Source: Aedes albopictus
Lineage: Eukaryota > Arthropoda > Insecta > Diptera > Culicidae
Direction of reading: 5' to 3'
Length of the DNA stretch: 64,000 bases
NCBI RefSeq assembly: GCF_035046485.1
Contig: NC_085137.1
Location: 346,508,505-346,572,504 of the forward strand
Of the stretch, positions 11,730 to 21,848 are shown one piece after another (position 1 is the first letter of the stretch; each line of letters opens with the position of its first letter). The notes under the pieces are model-generated. The model saw only the letters and a program-made list of their open reading frames with translations, was not told where the DNA came from and ran no database searches. The position numbers were made by a program, and so were the translations under genes.

Positions 11730-13329
11730 TCACTAATGTATTCGTTTATAATCGCTAATTAAGCTTAAACCTTAGAATTGTTCTTCAATAGAATTTCAAT
11801 ATCAAAACACTATGCTATCAATTATAATAAGAATTGGCTAAGAGTAGAATTCAATATTGTGATATTCATTAAGTTTTCGGATATTCCAGTAAAATTACTT
11901 GTTTTATATTCATATTTTAGAATTATTCATAAATCGATAAAATCTGCAATTTTTCACAGCACACAATTAGATCGAGAACCTCCAAGATTATTTATATAAT
12001 TTTCTATTCATTCTAAACAATCTAAAGCTGCTTGTGTTGGCAACATATATAAAATTTCAACTGAGAAATAATGCTTAGCATATTTCAGAAATTACCTGAG
12101 TGACTATCATATTAACCCTTAAAAGATGTGGACAACTTTTTTGCATAGTTATACTTATAGCTTTTGACATAGTGGGTGGATTTTCAAAACCAAAATGTTT
12201 TTATCAAGGGGATTAGGTGTGCTATCATATGCATATATGGAGATTATGTTATAGATTTAAACATGTTTTGGAAGATGATTCTTTTTAATTCTCGATTTCG
12301 TGAATTTCAGTTTTTGATTTTTCTAATTTTTATTTTTGAACATCCCCACACTTTTATATTTTTCCTGGAAGCCTATTTGGGGTACGGATTTTTTTAGATG
12401 AAAACATTTTGAGATTTTGTGATTATTGTTGAAATTTTTTTATTTTTATTTTTTTCCATGGGAAATTTTATTTTCCGTGTAATTTGAAGGAAAATGATTT
12501 TAGAGTGTATTCAATTTCTTAAACTATTAAACTAAGATAGAATGATATGAGAAAAATTTTAAATATGTTAATTGTAACGATTCAGTACAAAATAAACAAT
12601 GACTTCTAAAAAGTGACTAAAACATCAATTTTTCAATGATTTAAAAAAATGTAAATACGCTTTAAAATACACCAAAAACCATTTTGAGATATACAAAACA
12701 GTCCTGAATATAAGCCAAAAATATAAAAAATTTGATTTTCCACGTAACAAAAATTACAAAAATGCTCAAACTATACCCCGTCTAAAGGCGCGGTTGGGTA
12801 TTAGAGGGTTATGCTAGAACATTTTGGAGATATAGCTGCAAATGTAGTGTACACCACTTGTTATTCGCTCGATTTCGGGTAATATTTCTATGCAAATATG
12901 ATATATGTTAGTGAAAATTGCCCAAAACTCCTTGTATGGGTTGTAGCTGTTAGATAGAAATGAGTTATGTCCTTATACAGCTGTTACATAGATCTCCAGG
13001 TTATCCAAAACGTCCAGAAGTTTTGAACTCTGTCTACTGAATACAAATAGTTATGTTTACTTTTTAAATCACTTGAACTTGAAGAATTACATTCAAATAT
13101 ACATTTTAAAACATGGAATGATGGTAGTCATGACTTGATGATATTCTACACACTTAGAAATTCTGAAATTTCCACGAAACGGAATCACCAAAACACGTAA
13201 ACGTTTTCAAGACTGAATCACAAATTGGACTCAATTTTACACGCATCATGTAAGTGCTGGTTGATTGCGTTAGATGTCAACAAATCGTTTCACCAGAAAC
13301 GTAGAATCAGTATCACGTTTATCAGCCAC
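11730..13329. other. Non-coding AT-rich stretch
   Basis: No gene or clear element is seen. TTAACCCTTAAAAG at 12112 and TATTAGAGGGTTAT near 12800 may be decayed ends of a TTAA element, but the right flank is TTAT and the ends pair poorly, so no call is made. Confidence 0.5.
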
Positions 13330-13470
13330 CTTCTATCTCGGTGAAATAGCCGAGAGGTAAGCGACGTGACTCACGAACAGCAGATCCGGTGTTCGAATCC
13401 CATGCATGATAATATTTTACTTTTCTATGTTTTATCTGTTAAATCGGTTCTAGCGATTGCTAGACGCTAA
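13330..13470 (+). mobile_element. tRNA-derived SINE, copy 1
   Basis: A tRNA-like head contains an A-box-like stretch (GTGAAATAGCCGAGAGGTAA) and a B-box match (GGTGTTCGAATCCC), spaced as in a tRNA promoter. Downstream is the family body TATTTTACTTTTC and GGTTCTAGCGATTGCTAG. Related copies occur at 51965-52100 (plus) and 53620-53770 (minus). The head does not fold into a canonical tRNA, so it is not annotated as a tRNA gene. Confidence 0.75.
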
Positions 13471-13679
13471 GAAAGAAATAGTTTTATTTTGGGGTGTCTT
13501 GAAAGACGTAAATTTACATGTTATAACCTCTAAATTTGTGTTTTTGAAGATGCTCGTATATGTCAGGTTCAGGACACTTAAAATTACATGATATTTTCTA
13601 GGTGTGTAGGCAACTTAAAAAGCTCTGAAGTTGTGATTGTAAGGCCTTTACCTGTAATAGTATATCAAACTAATGTGTG

Positions 13680-14415
13680 CATGTCAGAACTGATTTCATT
13701 AGAACCATACATGTAAATCAGAGTATGATAGACTAACTGCACATCAACGGCGATATCTTAGGCCATCCAAATCATTCTGGAGTTAAGGCCTTTATATCTA
13801 CATTGGTAATAACGCATCGGTTGCATTTCAAACTTGGTATAGTGCGTTTTGGTAGTCATAGAAGATCAGTTGAATCATATGATACTTGTATACACATCAT
13901 ACATAGAGGCATCCTGGATCATCCGAACTAGTCTGAAGTTGAGAAATATGGTTTGAATTTGAAATGGTGTACCAACAGAAGTGCACAAACATAAGATTTT
14001 GCCCATTTGATTTATACACATAGTGAAAGCCATGGGAGAGAAGTTTCCAGATCATCAGGGATATCTGAGGTCACCTTTCAGTATTATGTGGTTAAGGCCT
14101 TCAGATCTATACTCGTAACAAAGCATCCTGCACGTTCAAAACTTGGTGTAGTGTGTGTTAGTAGACATCGATGATGAGTTCAACAATATATCATATAACT
14201 TAAAGCTGTTCTAGATCATCCAAACCAAGCTGAAATATACGGTTTTCATTTGTAATGACATATCAATAAATGTGCACTAATAGCAGCATGTATCTCATTT
14301 GATTCAAACATATAATAGTAGATCAGCAATTTTAGCTTCAGAATGGTTTGGATGATCTAGAACAGCTTTAAGTTATATGATATATTGTTGATCTCATCAT
14401 CTATGTCTACTATAC
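13680..14415. repeat. Degenerate ~310-bp tandem repeat with an inverted copy
   Basis: Blocks such as GTTAAGGCCTTTATATCTAC (13783) and GTTAAGGCCTTCAGATCTAT (14092), and AACTTGGTATAGTGCG and AACTTGGTGTAGTGTG, recur about 306-310 bases apart. The sequence at 14165-14235 (ATATATCATATAACTTAAAG) is then repeated inverted at 14335-14408 (CTTTAAGTTATATGATATAT), giving 70-base arms around a 100-base loop. Confidence 0.6.
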
Positions 14416-14508
14416 CTGCATCTGCATGTATTCGTTAAGGCAAATCGGAGGTTCGTTTCCGTTTTTGACTGTTTCTTAATGATTCGGGCATTTTTATGAC
14501 TTTTTTAA

Positions 14509-14709
14509 GGTGAATATAGAACGAAGCCACATATTGAATTTTCAAAAGCACATATCTGAAGAACCAAATATCCTTTCGCGTTGAAAAGTTGATCAGTTGG
14601 TCACCTGCTGGTGGTCACCAATAGATCAAGTTTTCACGACGATCCGTCATTTGGTTCCTCAGATTTGAGTTTTTGTAAATTCGAGGTGTGACTTCGTTCT
14701 ATATTCACC
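14509..14709. mobile_element. 201-bp TTAA-flanked MITE
   Basis: Inverted termini GGTGAATATAGAACGAAG and CTTCGTTCTATATTCACC are perfect over 18 bases and are flanked by TTAA at 14505-14508 and 14710-14713. The arms continue imperfectly (TTGAATTTTCAAAAGCACAT against GAGTTTTTGTAAATTCGA). No coding. Confidence 0.85.
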
Positions 14710-14713
14710 TTAA

Positions 14714-15187
14714 GTGTTTTGAAAAGCTTAAACCTTCTGCTTTCCATTAGTGGGTTCAGATTTTGAATTCGTGTTCGTAAACACTGCGAAATATCGCTGC
14801 ATTTATGTAAACGACTGACACCTGGCTCAGTGCGCAGAAGTCGTATGATTTACAAAACTGCAGACAACTTTTGAAAGAAGAAACAGAAATCTCTAATTTT
14901 TTGATATTTTATGTATAAATGTGTCAGCTTTCAATTGATGCAAAAATTTTGAAAATCGGTGGTTGCCATCATGGTGAAAACGAGTTTTTGGTATAAAAAT
15001 CCAAGATGGCGGCCAAAACCAATATAGCCGACCAAACTTTTTATAATTGTAAATAGTAGCTCTATCTTTCCTCTTTTCAGCAACGTTTAATTTTGAGGGA
15101 GTTTTAGAAGAATCTTTCGAGCTATAACTGTTCAAATGAGCCAACATTTGATCAAAATCGAGGGGTCTTCAAAAATTGTTGTAGGTC
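14714..15187. other. Non-coding stretch
   Basis: I see no gene or complete element here. AAGATGGCGGCCAAAACCA at 15003 is a word frequent in mosquito repeats but has no partner in this stretch. Confidence 0.5.
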
Positions 15188-15862
15188 CAACAAACGGGGA
15201 GTCTTTGGCGAGATTCAAACGAACTAGACAGATCGCCCGAAACCTTTACGCAGTTTTTTATACCGTCCATCGTCTCTTTAATCAATCTAGGGAGCTTTTC
15301 GGAGTTGTGCTTCTCGTCCATGATTTTCCATAGCTCTGTGCGGTCGATACTGTGGTACGCCACCTTGAAGTCGATGAACAAGTGGTGCGTTGTTGCGATC
15401 GCTCGGAAGTTCTCATACTCCAACTTTCCACTTTTCTTGTAGATGAAGCAAATGACCCCTTTCTTCCACTCCTCTGGTAGATGTTTGGTTTCCCAGATCC
15501 AGAATATTGGCCGGTGCAGGCAGATAGCCAACTTTTTCGGGCCCCTTCTGGATGAGTCCCGCAGCATCCAGGTGTACGTCGTAGTGCTGTTTCCACCTTT
15601 CGATCACCTCACGTCCGTCCGTCGGGATGCTTCCGTCTTTATCCCTGCACTGTTGTTTGCAGGCTTGCATTGTTGCAGGCCCTCAGGCCCTCATTGTTTG
15701 CAGGCTGCACATTTTGGCTCGCGGGACAAAGTCTTTGCGGGATGCGGGGGCTTCGTCGAGCTCGCCCTCGTCCGTCAACGCTGTCTCGAGATTCTGCGCG
15801 TGTACGGCGGTGACATCCGGTTGGTTCAGTCGTTCCAGATTATACCAAGGCGGCCGTCGCCA
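15188..15862 (-). pseudogene. LINE-A reverse transcriptase/endonuclease remnant, internally deleted
   Basis: On the minus strand, in pieces joined by frameshifts and deletions, it encodes YNLERLNQPDVT (C-terminal endonuclease region), then DGREVIERWKQHYD, then LPEEWKKGVICFIYKKSG, then HHLFIDFKVAYHSIDR (RT motif A), then VSGDLSSSFES. Compared with the better copy at 43673-53050, it lacks blocks between the linker and RT motif 1 and between ENFRAI and motif A, and it ends before motif B. It is the 3' continuation of the minus-strand fragment at 19310-19650. The two were separated by LINE-B. Confidence 0.85.
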
Positions 15863-16530
15863 TTAACAGGTAGTGGTTCTAAGAATCTCTCTACCTGGTG
15901 TTCATTGATTGCGAAAAAGCTTTCGATCGTCTCAATCACGAAAACATACGGGGAGCCCTTAGGCGCAAGGGTATCCCCGAGAAAATTTGAAGCACAGTAC
16001 AGAGCCTTTTCGTGCAGGGTATGTACTGTACAACGGTACCTTGTCCGACTCCATCCGGGTCATCGCTACTGTTCCTCATCGTAATCGACGAGATCCTGGT
16101 AGGTGCGATTGATCGTGAACCGAATTGTTGATGACGTAGCTCTCCTAGCTCAACGGTGCTCTGATGGGCTCGAAGATCTCGTCGATTGCTCCTCGGCGGC
16201 AGGTTTTACCATCAACGTCAGCAAGACCAAATCGTTGGATGTAAACATTATCAACTCTTCCAGCTTCACGGTAGCTGGACAAGCAGTATAGAATGTTGAA
16301 AGCTTCCAATATCTTGGTAGCACCAAGTTTGACACGGGTGCGCGGATCAAGAAGGCCTTTGAGTGTTTAAGTAATGTATGAAAATAACCATCAAATTAGT
16401 AGAAGCACCAAAATCCGAATTTTAAACTTGTACGCGAAATCTGTGCTGCTGTACGCTAGTGAAGGTTAGTGTGTATCAGTGGAGAACACTCATCGGATGC
16501 AGGTATTCATCAATAGATGCCTGCGCTATA
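15863..16530 (+). pseudogene. LINE-B reverse transcriptase remnant, 5' part
   Basis: Plus-strand pieces read SLYLVFIDCEKAFDRLNHEN (RT motif A, FxDxxKAFD) followed by IWGALRRKGIPEKI, then DDVALLAQR (motif C with DD), then AAGFTINVSKTKSLDVN, then ESFQYLGSTK and QVFINRCLRYI at the end. Frameshifts and stops are frequent and motif B is mostly lost. Motif order fits an RTE-like non-LTR element; the clade is from memory. It is 5'-truncated, inserted in LINE-A and interrupted at TA (16531-16532) by the element at 16533-19068. Confidence 0.8.
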
Positions 16531-16532
16531 TA

Positions 16533-19068
16533 CAGGGGATATTCAAAATAACTGGGACCGGTAAATTTTTCACTTTTGAAAAAATGTCCAACTAGCTGCA
16601 ACTCTTCGAAAAGGGCATCAAATATTCTCAAATTTTTACTGTAAGTTCATCAACTAGTTGTGTATCAGTGGCCAAAATTTGGAAAAGATCAGGCTATTCT
16701 AGACGAAATTATAAAGGTTCTAGAAAAAGGTATAAATTTTCGATAGCCAACTTTGAGCTGTTATATCGCCGGATTCAATGAACCGAATGCAATGAAATTT
16801 TGATCATTTATAACTTATATAATGTGCTATTAAAAACTTTAGACTAAACTTGAAATTATTCACACGGAAGAAAATAGTAACGATTAGATTATTTTTTTAA
16901 TATAACACCAATTTATCCAAAACGTCATCATCGTTTCAAAATTCGAGATAGTAATTATAGTTCATTTAAATTCCCTCTAATTGACTTGAATGTATTTATG
17001 TTTCAAAGGAAAGCAACCAAATAGCCGGCATTAACTTGAAAAAGTAATGGGATGCATATAAAAAACAGATAAATTTACAAAAAAGACATAGAATAAATGA
17101 AATCGCTATAACTTTTTTTCTTATTAATATTTTCAAATTAAATCAACTGTTTTTCAAATTTCATTATTGTAGTCATAAATGATCAAAATTTCATTGCATT
17201 CAGTTCATTGAATCCGGACATATAACAGCTCAAAGTTTGCTATCGGATAATTATACCTTTTTCTAGAATCTTCATAACTTTGTGTAGAATGACCCAATTT
17301 CCAAATTTGAACCACTGATACACAACTAGTTGATGCACTTACAGGGGATAGACAAAATGATCGGTACAGGCAAAATTTGCCCTTCTCAAAAAAATTTCAA
17401 GTAGCTGTAATTTTTCGAAAAGTGCATCGAATATTCTCAAATTTTTACTGTTAGTTGATCAACTATTTGTGAATCAGAGGACAAAATTTGAAAAAGATCG
17501 GGCTATACTGCATGAAGTTATATGCATTTTAGAAAAAGGTAGAATTACCCGATAGTCAACTTTGAGATGTTATATCTCCGGATTCAATGAACCGAATGCA
17601 ATGAAATTTTAACCATTTATGACTTATATAATGAGCTTTGAAAAACTTTTGTCATAACTTAAAATTCTTAACACGGAAGAAAATTATAAAGATTAGTTTA
17701 TTTTTCTAATAAAACATCCAATTTTCTTAAATTTTAACATCGTTTCAAAATTCAAGATGCTAATTATAGTTCATTTAAATTCCCTGTGATTGTCTTGAAT
17801 ACAGATATGCTTTGAAGGAAAGATACAACATAGGCAGCAATTCGTTGAAAAAGTAATGGGATGCATATTAAGAATAGACCAATTTACTAAACAATTATAA
17901 TATTAATGAAATCGCTATAACTTTTTCTCTTGTTAATAATTTCAAGTTGAGTCAAACGTTTTTCAGAGCTCATTATGTAAGTCATAAATGGACGAAATTT
18001 CATTGCAATCGGTTCATTGAATCCGAAGATATAACAGCTCAAAGTTGGCTATCGGATAATTCTACCTTTTTCTAAAATGCTTATAGCTTCATGCAATATA
18101 GTCCGATCTTTTCCAAATTTTTTCCATTGATACACAACTATTTTTTTTTATTCCTGTTCGGGTTTGTCACTGCGACCAGTTTTGAGATCTATTGTGTACA
18201 CAACTAGTTGATTAACTTACAGTGAAATTTGAAAAAGATCGGGCTATACTGCATGAAGTTATATGCATTTTAGAAAAAGGTAGAATTACCCGATAGTCAA
18301 CTTTGAGATGTTATATCTCCGGATTCAATTAACCGAATGCAATGAAATTTTAACCATTTATGACTTATATAATGAGCTTTGAAAAACTTTTGTCATAACT
18401 TAAAATTCTTAACACGGAAGAAAATTATAAAGATTAGTTTATTTTTCTAATAAAACACCCAATTTTCTTAAATTTTAACATCGTTTCAAAATTCAAGATG
18501 CTAATTATAGTTCATTTAAATTCCCTGTGATTGTCTTGAATACAGATATGCTTTGAAGGAAAGATACAACATAGGCAGCAATTCGTTGAAAAAGTAATGG
18601 GATGCATATTAAGAATAGACCAATTTACTAAACAATTATAATATTAATGAAATCGCTATAACTTTTTCTCTTGTTAATAATTTCATGTTGAGTCAAACGT
18701 TTTCAGAGCTCATTATGTAAGTCATAAATGGACGAAATTTCATTGCAATCGGTTCATTGAATCCGAAGATATAACAGCTCAAAGTTGGCTATCGGATAAT
18801 TCTACCTTTTTCTAAAATGCTTATAGCTTCATGCAATATAGTCCGATCTTTTCCAAATTTTTTCCATTGATACACAACTATTTTTTTTTATTCCTGTTCG
18901 GGTTTTTCACTGCGACCAGTTTTGAGATCTATTGTGTACACAACTAGTTGATGCACTTACAGTCAAAATTTGAGAATATTTGATGCCCTTTTCGAAAAGT
19001 TACAGCGAGTTGAACTTTTTTTGAAAAGTGAAAATTTTTCCTGTCCCAGTTATTTTGAGTATCCCCTG
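16533..19068. mobile_element. 2.5-kb TA-flanked inverted-repeat element inserted in LINE-B
   Basis: The left end is TA|CAGGGGATATTCAAAATAAC and the right end is its inverse, GTTATTTTGAGTATCCCCTG|TA. Inverted similarity continues for about 130 bases (CGAAAAGGGCATCAAATATT, CATCAACTAGTTG). The TA pair at 16531-16532 and 19069-19070 is a target duplication inside the LINE-B phrase CLRYI-RAWW. A second family member (CAGGGGATAGACAAAATG) starts at 17343, so at least one nested insertion occurred. No transposase is visible, hence non-autonomous. Confidence 0.85.
17484..18965 (+). repeat. 741-bp near-identical direct tandem duplication
   Basis: AAATTTGAAAAAGATCGGGC at 17484 recurs at 18225, and the sequence stays in register at an offset of 741 bases to about 18965. 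I noticed only a handful of differences (for example CATCC/CACCC, TTCAATG/TTCAATT, GGGTTTGTC/GGGTTTTTC), far fewer than between other repeats in the window. It is therefore recent, or an assembly or gene-conversion product. Confidence 0.85.
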
Positions 19069-19309
19069 TAATTCATGGTGGCACCACAATCGTGCATGGT
19101 GGCTCCACTATCGGATCTCCAACGTGGAGCTCCATCGTCGATGTCATCAAAAGCCGATAGCTACAGAAACTCGGGAGCGAAAGTGGAGGTCGGTCGGCCA
19201 CACTTTACACAGGAGTGGGAAAGAAATCTGCAAACAAGCGCTAGGTTTGAACCCAGCAAAAGATCCTCCACCACCATGGGTGCTCAGGACTGAAAGTAAG
19301 TATGTATGT
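19069..19309 (+). pseudogene. LINE-B 3' part
   Basis: After the inserted element the LINE-B reading resumes: WWLHYRISNVELHRRCHQKP, then ATETRERKWRSVGHTLHRSG, then KEICKQALGLNPA. This is the C-terminal W-x-x-x-x-I-S-N-x-E-L-H-R-R-C-H and R-K-W-R-x-x-G-H-T-L-R-R region. The element ends near 19309 in a short AGTATGTATGTA-type tail, then the minus-strand LINE-A begins. Confidence 0.8.
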
Positions 19310-19650
19310 AGTGGTCAGAGTCGATGTTAGCGCCACGATAAGTCCTGACGTCGATAATGTCAAAGAAGTACCGTCCGTCAATCAGAACGTGATCGATTTG
19401 GAATTCCGTCTGCTGTGGTGATCTCCAGGTGTAACGATAAGGGAGGCTATGCTGGAAATAGGTGCTACGTATGGCCAATGGCCTTGCTCTTAGAGGCGGC
19501 GAAATTGATGAGTTCGATTGTCAACTGGTGGGCGCTGAACTTTCCAATCGCCGGTCTGAATTCCTCCTCCTCGTCTCCTGATCTTGACGTCGTGGCTATG
19601 ACACCGGTCAAATTCGAGTTCGAGCTGCGCGTTGAAAAATCCAAAAACAC
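19310..19650 (-). pseudogene. LINE-A endonuclease remnant
   Basis: Minus-strand pieces read EEEEFRPAIGKFSAHQL, then INFAASKSKAIG, then YFQHSLPYRYTWRSPQQTE, then QIDHVLIDGRYFFDIIDVRT and YRGANIDSD. These match the APE-type endonuclease of LINE-A (QIDH and SDH catalytic regions). A small deletion and a frameshift around 19470-19490 break it. It abuts LINE-B exactly at GACCACT (about 19310), supporting insertion of LINE-B into LINE-A with loss of roughly 60 target bases. Confidence 0.8.
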
Positions 19651-21355
19651 TTCACTATTACATACTTATACTTCACTTTTTCCATTAAAAAATGATTAAT
19701 ACATGACTTTCAAAAATACAAAAACTAGTAAGAATGAGCAAATTCTACTTTGCTTATCTTTGAATGGATAGGTCTATTTCATCTGCGACTTGCAGAGTGC
19801 TCGAAATTGTTAATTGTTAATTTCAAATGATAGTTAGGTACTGTCACAAAATAATCTTGGAGGTTTTCATTTCGGATGTGTGCTGAACTATTTCAAATAA
19901 TATTTTGTGGCATTCTGAACTACAACCTGCGTTCTTTCACTGTTTATAAAATAAATTAAGCCGATTTTAATTAAAAAATCGATACTGCTTTCTAAGTTTT
20001 ATAGTCAGATCCAATTTTTTTAAATGTTCACAGGAACATGCAGTTGTATCTGTGTTATATTTCCATTATGCTCTGTCATCTTTGATCTAGCGGATGCCGT
20101 TGACGAGAAATATATTCAATGTGGGTGTTATATATGTTGGATAATTGTGCATCAAAGCGGATAGATGTTTCGATCAGTTTGAAGTGAAAAAAAAGTTTAT
20201 ACAAATGGATAATAATGCCGCAAGCAGTATACTCTAGCGATGTTTATTAGTCAATACTGATTGCGTAGGAAGATACAAGGGATGCTTTAATGATTCGGGG
20301 AGAAATGCGGGATTAAAACCATAAAAGGCAGTTAATGGCGGGGGATGTGTGTATTATTGATATTTATAGAAAGAGAGTAAACACTAGCGTTTGTGAGTGG
20401 GGTTTGCGGAAGCCTTCTGTCCAAATCTAACTTAAATAGTAATTAACAAAAAGAACTAATTGCATAAATAGTACGTTCAAAAAGACCAACTCAAAGAACG
20501 AAAAACTTCAACCAAAGTGATACCAGTGAAGCAATAAAGCTTTAGTCAAATATGAATATTCAAGCAAGGCTTTATCATATATGGGGTGGGGTCAGGGGCT
20601 TAAGCTCATATCCGGGGTAAATTTCAAGCGCATTCTATTGTGGATTTCAAGGCTACACCACAAATAGAATCACTGAACCGTTTCTGGAAAACGGCAATCA
20701 AACACGGAGTTTTTGTGTGGAAATATTTTCATTCCGATTAAGAACACAGCTTTGTCGGGGGAGAGAGAAGTGGAAAAGTTGAGAGTGAAAGCAACTGTAA
20801 TGCTCTACGACTACTTTGAATTCAACTTCTACGGCATGCGAGCTCTACCGACGAAAACAACGAAAAACGAACACGAACAGAAGAGAAATAACGGTGTACA
20901 GTGAGGAAGAGATTTCAGAAGAAACAGATAGAAGACAGCATAAGGGAAAGTTGGAAGGAGGAATCGGAAGAAGAACTGAAAAGAGCGAGATCAAGCAGAT
21001 CTGCACGTTTCTGAGATTGCAAGACTCTTGAAGGGTCTGATCAACATCGAAAGAACGAGCAGATCGAGGAGCTGGGATGTTTGACAGAAACAGCATTTTG
21101 TCATAGGAACGGGCAACGAAAGACCGAAAGAAAAGAGAGAAGAAATGAAAGAGAAAACAAAGAAAGAGGTGGTGCAGAAAACAATTACCTGGTGATCGGC
21201 CGCAAACCCACTGCGTGCCAAAGCAACTGGGAAGGGACACACAATGGTGGTTATAATTGCGCGTATAAAGATATATGTATGCATCGTAAGATTTTGAAAG
21301 AAACGAATGCAGGAACGGGTGCAGTGTTGCAAACAGTGGCATGACTTTACTTTAC
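19651..21355. other. Dscam2 intron sequence downstream of the second Ig7 exon
   Basis: No exon of the next domain is found here; Ig8 of Dscam2 would be expected to start V-P-P-R-W. The stretch is largely unique, with GA-rich sequence at 20870-21190 (TTCTCTCTTTTC-type pyrimidine tracts on the sense, minus strand). Those tracts create long minus-strand frames that are not genes. Confidence 0.55.
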
Positions 21356-21640
21356 CTTTTACCTGTAACGACGCAGTGAACTTCACCTCGGCCGCTGGAT
21401 TGCTGGCGACGCACGTGTAATCACCGGAGTGTGCCGCTGAGAGGGAGGGAATATTGAGGAGGGACGAATACTGATCGAGAGTGGACACGTTGGCACCGAG
21501 CATGGAGGACAGCGGGTCGCCGTCCTTGAGCCACTTGAAAGACATTGGCTGGTCGCCCTTGGACACGCCGCATACGGTTCGCGTTCGCATGCCCTCGGCC
21601 AGGCCGTCTTGGAAGGAGAAAGGCTCGATATTGGGAGGAA
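21356..21640 (-). CDS. Dscam2: Dscam2 alternative Ig7 exon, distal (10B-like)
   Basis: The minus-strand exon is bounded by acceptor GATCAG (21641-21643 end) and donor G|GTAAAG (from 21355). It is 285 nt, phase 1 at both ends. It encodes V-P-P-N-I-E-P-F, then the first Ig cysteine in RTVCGVSKGD, the core tryptophan in FKWLKDGDPL, and the second cysteine in AHSGDYTCVASN, ending LQVK: a complete I-set/C2 Ig domain. The V-P-P start and phase equal those of the upstream exon at 21849-22136. The constitutive next domain of Dscam2 should begin V-P-P-R-W, so this is judged the second member of the mutually exclusive Ig7 pair. In Drosophila Dscam2 these alternatives determine isoform-specific homophilic adhesion in neurons. 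The orthology call is from memory of the protein. Confidence 0.85.
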
Positions 21641-21782
21641 CTGATCGTGATGGAGGTGTTCGCAATTTGTTCATTGTGTAGGGTTTTTATAATTGTTCCC
21701 ACCGTACAGACACAATAGTGGTAGTTTAGTAGTAGTAGTAGTTGGTGGTAGTAGAAGTGGTAGTGGTGTGGTAGAATTGAAC

Positions 21783-21810
21783 GGAAAGAGAAAAGAAAAA
21801 GAAAAAAAAA
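21783..21810 (-). promoter_or_regulatory. 28-nt pure polypyrimidine tract
   Basis: On the sense strand this is an uninterrupted run of T and C directly downstream of the TACTAAT motif, and about 140 nt upstream of the acceptor it would serve. The acceptor itself has a poor local pyrimidine tract (CCTCCATCACGATCAG). A distant U2AF site with scanning to the first AG would fit. Confidence 0.7.
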
Positions 21811-21829
21811 CACGTGAGTATTATTTGGC

Positions 21830-21836
21830 ATTAGTA
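21830..21836 (-). promoter_or_regulatory. Candidate branch point TACTAAT, 18 nt from the donor
   Basis: The sense-strand heptamer TACTAAT is a near-consensus branch site. The presumed branch adenosine is at 21831, the 18th intron base. That is closer to the 5' splice site than spliceosomes normally tolerate (roughly 45-50 nt), so the upstream Ig7 donor could not use it. A weaker alternative, TACTAAAC at 21724-21731, is farther from the donor but has no pyrimidine tract after it. Confidence 0.6.
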
Positions 21837-21848
21837 CGACACGGTTAC

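Larger units (their letters stand above)
21641..21848 (-). promoter_or_regulatory. 208-nt AG-depleted intron between the two Ig7 exons
   Basis: Read on the minus strand, this intron runs from GTAACCGTG to CACGATCAG and contains no AG dinucleotide other than the terminal acceptor. A random 208-nt stretch would hold about a dozen. AG-free zones normally extend from a branch point to its 3' splice site, so the branch point may lie near the donor. The middle is C/A-rich (ACTACTACTACTACTAAAC). Confidence 0.8.

Noticed and set aside
12112..12810. Possible TTAA-flanked element (TTAACCCTTAAAAG to TATTAGAGGGTTAT)
   Set aside because: The right flank is TTAT and the ends do not pair beyond about six bases.
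13338..13410. tRNA gene
   Set aside because: A and B boxes are present but the cloverleaf is not convincing and two sibling copies exist; a SINE is more likely.
15443..16084. 213-codon plus-strand frame
   Set aside because: The first part is antisense to LINE-A and the second is an out-of-frame reading of LINE-B.
20991..21355. Extension of the distal Ig7 reading frame downstream of LQVK
   Set aside because: A good donor (G|GTAAAG at 21356/21355) ends the exon; the continuation is a hydrophobic intronic read-through of pyrimidine-rich sequence.
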